Source: JAEUIE01 sp035430005
GTDB lineage: Bacteria > Planctomycetota > Planctomycetia > Gemmatales > HRBIN36
DNA length: 17,015 nucleotides
Assembly (NCBI GenBank): GCA_035430005.1
Contig: DAOMFV010000116.1
Coordinates: 1-17,015, forward strand
Direction: 5' to 3'
The first letter of the stretch is position 1. Every line of letters begins with the position of its first letter. Shown here piece by piece: positions 14,352-17,015 of the stretch. Made by a program: the position numbers and the translations under genes. The notes beneath the pieces are model-generated. The model ran no database searches, had not been told where the DNA came from, and saw only the letters and a program-made list of their open reading frames with translations.

Positions 14352-16148
14352 TCAAACTGTATTTCTGTTGTTCAGATATTCGAATACTCTTCTCGTAAAA
14401 TCCCATATATCGCCTTCTTTTTGATGAGAGCTTCTTATTCGCTCCGCAGCAATAAGGGATCGTTCTGTCTTTGATATTCCATTTTTGGGCATATCTAACA
14501 TCAGCGGTTTGAGCCAATCTTCGAGTTCCCCAACTGGAACAAAGAACAGTCCGTGAGTTGCAAATGCATTTACGACAACCTGAAGTTCTGTGTAAATAGC
14601 AGGATGAGCTCTATAGGATTCAATGCCTCCCTCTTTTAGAGATCGCAATCTCCTAATCCTAGAACTCAGTTCATTCAGTTTTCGCCGTAGAGCATTGTCG
14701 TCACCATTTGCCCAATCAATTTCCTGTTGTGATAGACTAATTAACTGCTCTCTGACCTCAGCCTCTGTTATAGTAGGATGAAGTGCCTTTATTGATTCGC
14801 AGAGTTTACTCCATTGAACTTCGAGTTCAGGTGGCACATTCATCTCGCCAAGCAATGCCCTGACTTTTCCTATATCACAGATCACGTCTAGGTCTGCTAT
14901 GACTGCAACGGGTATATCAAGCGTCCGATAGAACTTAAAAGGTTCTGCAACCCCACCCGAGCCTCCCACAGGTGCAAAATGAACTTCTTGCGACGATGCT
15001 TCATGCAGATTCTCTGACGCCGCTCGATACATTTCTCTGTCAGCATCGCTTTCGACTAGGACTACACCTTTTGAAAAGAGTCCGTCTAGAATCACTTCAG
15101 CTCTTGATCTAGGATTACGGATAGATGCATCTAATTGTTGGTTCGAAAGAACCTTTCCAAAGAATTGACTGCGCTTCCTTGTTAATCGAATTACAGAAAC
15201 ATTTCTGCCTGCTTCAAGTATACCCCTAAGCACATGGCTGCTATGTGTGGCAACAAATGTCACACGATGATTGTCCTCATTAGAACCTATAAACCTGCCT
15301 ATTTGATAAGCTTGTGGGGGATGAAGGCAAAGTTCCGGCTCATCAATTAGCATTACAGGCCGTTTTGTAACTAGCATGGAGATACATATCCCTGTGTAGG
15401 AGCGGAAACCATCACCTTCATTTTCAATGGGTTGAAATTTTCCAGCCTTTAATGGATTTGTTCTTTCGCCCGGCGTTGGCCCTTTCGGACTGCCTGATAA
15501 ACGAAGTTGAAACATGTTTTGGGCAGAAGCATCGAGCCATACTGTATTTGCAAAGACTCGTGATGTTTCTTCTTCCAACTTGTCTTGCGCCACATCATTT
15601 ACATAAAGACCCTGCAATGGCAAATCTGGCGCTGCTGCTTGGTGATCAAACTTGTTGACCCGATTGCAAACTGCACGCCGTTCATCAAGGGACACATGCC
15701 CCACTAGGGTCACTCCAATCATTTTGAACCAGGCTTCAACATGTGCCATACTGTTGATGTCGAACTTCGAATAAGTTTGCTTCAATTGATCAAGTGAGAG
15801 TTGACCACGATCTTCACGTTGGGATTTATGCAAGGTGTTAAGATACGGTACGTAAGTTCTAAAAATATTTGCATTAGTTGGTATTCTTTGCAGGTAGTTT
15901 AGATTCTGCAAGTCGTCGATAAACTGATCGATGTTTTCAGGTCGGTTTGCCGTCAGGCCTCCGCAGACTATGAACTTACTGGTCCCATGCAACAACAGGT
16001 TCTCAATGTCCTTCAAAAGCAGAGTTTTTCCTGACGAGTTGGGCCCGACAATTACAACAACACCCTTAGGATTTTGAATGTCAATATGTCCATGCTCACC
16101 TGGAACATGAAATGATTGAATTGGATTGTATTCTCTGAGTAATGTCAT
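14352..16148 (-). CDS. OLD-family-like ATPase with TOPRIM nuclease domain
   Basis: The 598-aa product couples an ABC/SMC-like ATPase to a TOPRIM domain. Walker A is GPNSSGKT (35-42). A signature-like GDGFRSYTG (246-254) precedes Walker B VMLIDEPE (265-272), and the His switch is ATHSSH (300-305). The TOPRIM part begins VVLVESDADREMY, with the metal-binding Glu366, and continues to VIADLDV with Asp419 and Asp421. A conserved-looking VPVGELEDWL lies at 538-546. OLD proteins are ATP-regulated nucleases linked to phage and plasmid exclusion. No helicase partner of the GajB type is adjacent, so this looks like a stand-alone member. The ATG at 16148 (AAAGAGA upstream) is preferred to 16196, which lies beyond the groEL terminator hairpin. 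The gene is clearly more AT-rich than its neighbours, suggesting recent acquisition. Confidence 0.87.
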   Translation of the reverse strand: MTLLREYNPIQSFHVPGEHGHIDIQNPKGVVVIVGPNSSGKTLLLKDIENLLLHGTSKFIVCGGLTANRPENIDQFIDDLQNLNYLQRIPTNANIFRTYVPYLNTLHKSQREDRGQLSLDQLKQTYSKFDINSMAHVEAWFKMIGVTLVGHVSLDERRAVCNRVNKFDHQAAAPDLPLQGLYVNDVAQDKLEEETSRVFANTVWLDASAQNMFQLRLSGSPKGPTPGERTNPLKAGKFQPIENEGDGFRSYTGICISMLVTKRPVMLIDEPELCLHPPQAYQIGRFIGSNEDNHRVTFVATHSSHVLRGILEAGRNVSVIRLTRKRSQFFGKVLSNQQLDASIRNPRSRAEVILDGLFSKGVVLVESDADREMYRAASENLHEASSQEVHFAPVGGSGGVAEPFKFYRTLDIPVAVIADLDVICDIGKVRALLGEMNVPPELEVQWSKLCESIKALHPTITEAEVREQLISLSQQEIDWANGDDNALRRKLNELSSRIRRLRSLKEGGIESYRAHPAIYTELQVVVNAFATHGLFFVPVGELEDWLKPLMLDMPKNGISKTERSLIAAERIRSSHQKEGDIWDFTRRVFEYLNNRNTV

Positions 16149-16163
16149 CGCAGTCTCTTTATG

Positions 16164-16193
16164 AAAAAACCCCACGACATTTGCCGTGGGGTT
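16164..16193 (-). terminator. Intrinsic terminator of groEL
   Basis: Read on the minus strand, AACCCCACG (16193-16185) pairs perfectly with CGTGGGGTT (16176-16168) around an 8-base loop. A run of six T follows (16169-16164). It lies 22 bases after the groEL stop codon. The T run ends only 15 bases before the start codon of the OLD-like gene. Confidence 0.93.
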
Positions 16194-16215
16194 CATGTCA
16201 ACTCAATGGTTGCTC

Positions 16216-17015
16216 TTAATACATATCATCATGCCCACCCGGGCCGCCTGCTGAGGGCTTCTCGTCCTTGGGTGCTTCAGCGATCAAAGCATCGGAGGTG
16301 AGGAGCAGCGTGGCGACGGAGGCGGCGTTCTGGAGACCGGAGCGGACTACCTTGGTCGGGTCGATGATGCCGTTCTTGACCATGTCGACATACTCATCAT
16401 TGCGGGCGTCGTAGCCGAAGTTGGCGTTGCTTTCGGCAAGCACCTTGCTCTGGACGACGGCACCGTCTTCGCCGGCGTTCTCGCTGATTTGACGCAGCGG
16501 AGCCTGGCAGGCGCGGACGATGATGTTGTAGCCGACTTCTTCGTCAGAACTCAGCCCCTTGGCTTTGAGGCCGTTGGCAGCACGCAGCAGAGCGACGCCG
16601 CCGCCGGGGAGGTAACCCTCTTCGACTGCTGCACGGGTGGCGTGCATGGCGTCTTCCACGCGCATCTTCTTTTCCTTCATCTCGCTCTCGGTGGCGGCAC
16701 CGACCTGAATCTTGGCCACGCCGCCCGACAGCTTGGCGATACGTTCGGAGAGCTTCTCCTTGTCGTAGTCGCTGGTGCTGCGGTCAAGTTCGTTCTTGAT
16801 CTGTTCGATGCGGCCAAGGATCGTGTCCTTCTTGCCGCCGCCGGAGATGATGGTGGTGTTATCCTTGTCGATGATCACCTGCTTGGCGGTGCCAAGGTCC
16901 TTGATGGTGACCGATTCGAGCTGGATGCCCAAATCTTCAAACAAGGCTTTCCCGCCCGTCAGGATGGCGATGTCTTCGAGCATGGCCTTGCGGCGGTCGC
17001 CATAGCCAGGGGCTT
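16216..17015 (-). CDS. groEL: Chaperonin GroEL, 3' part (gene runs off the window)
   Basis: About 266 C-terminal residues of the 60-kDa chaperonin are present. The frame continues to the window edge; the first visible residues are KAPGYGDRRKAMLEDIAILTGG, the conserved apical/intermediate stretch (20 or so residues, landmark only). RVEDAMHATRAAVEEG carries the Asp equivalent to E. coli Asp398, needed for ATP hydrolysis. GGGVALLR, APLRQI and GIIDPTKVVRSGL are all standard. The C-terminus ends GGPGGHDDMY instead of the GGM-repeat tail of E. coli GroEL. GroEL assembles into the double-ring folding chamber with GroES. Whether groES is upstream cannot be seen. A strong terminator follows. Confidence 0.97.
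   Translation of the reverse strand, partial: APGYGDRRKAMLEDIAILTGGKALFEDLGIQLESVTIKDLGTAKQVIIDKDNTTIISGGGKKDTILGRIEQIKNELDRSTSDYDKEKLSERIAKLSGGVAKIQVGAATESEMKEKKMRVEDAMHATRAAVEEGYLPGGGVALLRAANGLKAKGLSSDEEVGYNIIVRACQAPLRQISENAGEDGAVVQSKVLAESNANFGYDARNDEYVDMVKNGIIDPTKVVRSGLQNAASVATLLLTSDALIAEAPKDEKPSAGGPGGHDDMY

Noticed and set aside
14352..16148. OLD-like gene as part of a Gabija or PARIS defence system
   Set aside because: No GajB-type helicase is adjacent, and the TOPRIM part looks OLD-like rather than DUF4435. The flanks are groEL and a repeat followed by a Skp-like gene. It is kept as a stand-alone candidate only.

Overview
The window looks like a piece of a planctomycete chromosome, probably from the Gemmata/Pirellula-type lineages. 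The evidence is family content seen in the translations: a PSCyt1-DUF1549-DUF1553 cytochrome protein, a DUF1559 prepilin-like protein with the C-terminal H-X9-DG motif, and a large extracellular protein opening with a LEPR-XLL-like N-terminal motif. Most genes are moderately GC-rich. The OLD-like nuclease gene at 14352-16148 is visibly more AT-rich.

Layout. 40-2589 (-) is a large secreted c-type-cytochrome-like protein with a dispersed palindromic repeat inserted in frame. 2859-4046 (+) is a DUF1559 pseudopilin-like protein. 4125-6174 (+) is a tight three-gene operon with 4-base start/stop overlaps: GT2 glycosyltransferase, DUF2304 membrane protein, secreted protein with an STN-like N-terminus. 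A housekeeping mix follows: cytidine deaminase (-), SixA-type phosphatase (+), TrpF (-), HU-like DNA-binding protein (+), NAD-dependent sugar epimerase (+), esterase (+) and an uncharacterised secreted protein (-). 11599-13146 (-) is a secreted protein made of RTX nonapeptide repeats followed by a calpain-type cysteine protease domain with an apparently intact catalytic triad. 13470-13994 (-) is a small Skp/OmpH-like secreted protein. 14352-16148 (-) is an OLD-family-like ATPase-TOPRIM protein. The window ends in the 3' part of groEL (-), followed by a clear intrinsic terminator.

The most unusual part is the repeat landscape. A structured element of about 188 bp occurs twice in direct orientation (13274-13462 and 14150-14337) on either side of the Skp-like gene. 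Short hairpins with CTCCG or CGGAG loops occur in facing pairs after sixA and after the HU gene. A third family (GCTCCCCCTCACCCC...) occurs once after the epimerase and once inside the DUF1553 coding region. All five intergenic repeat loci begin only 5-16 bases after a stop codon. This suggests a shared preference for, or role at, gene 3' ends.

No tRNA, rRNA, CRISPR array, transposase or integrase was recognised. No full defence operon is visible. The OLD-like gene is the only defence-type candidate, and it has no helicase or other partner inside the window. Bases 1-39 lie downstream of the first gene and hold nothing callable.
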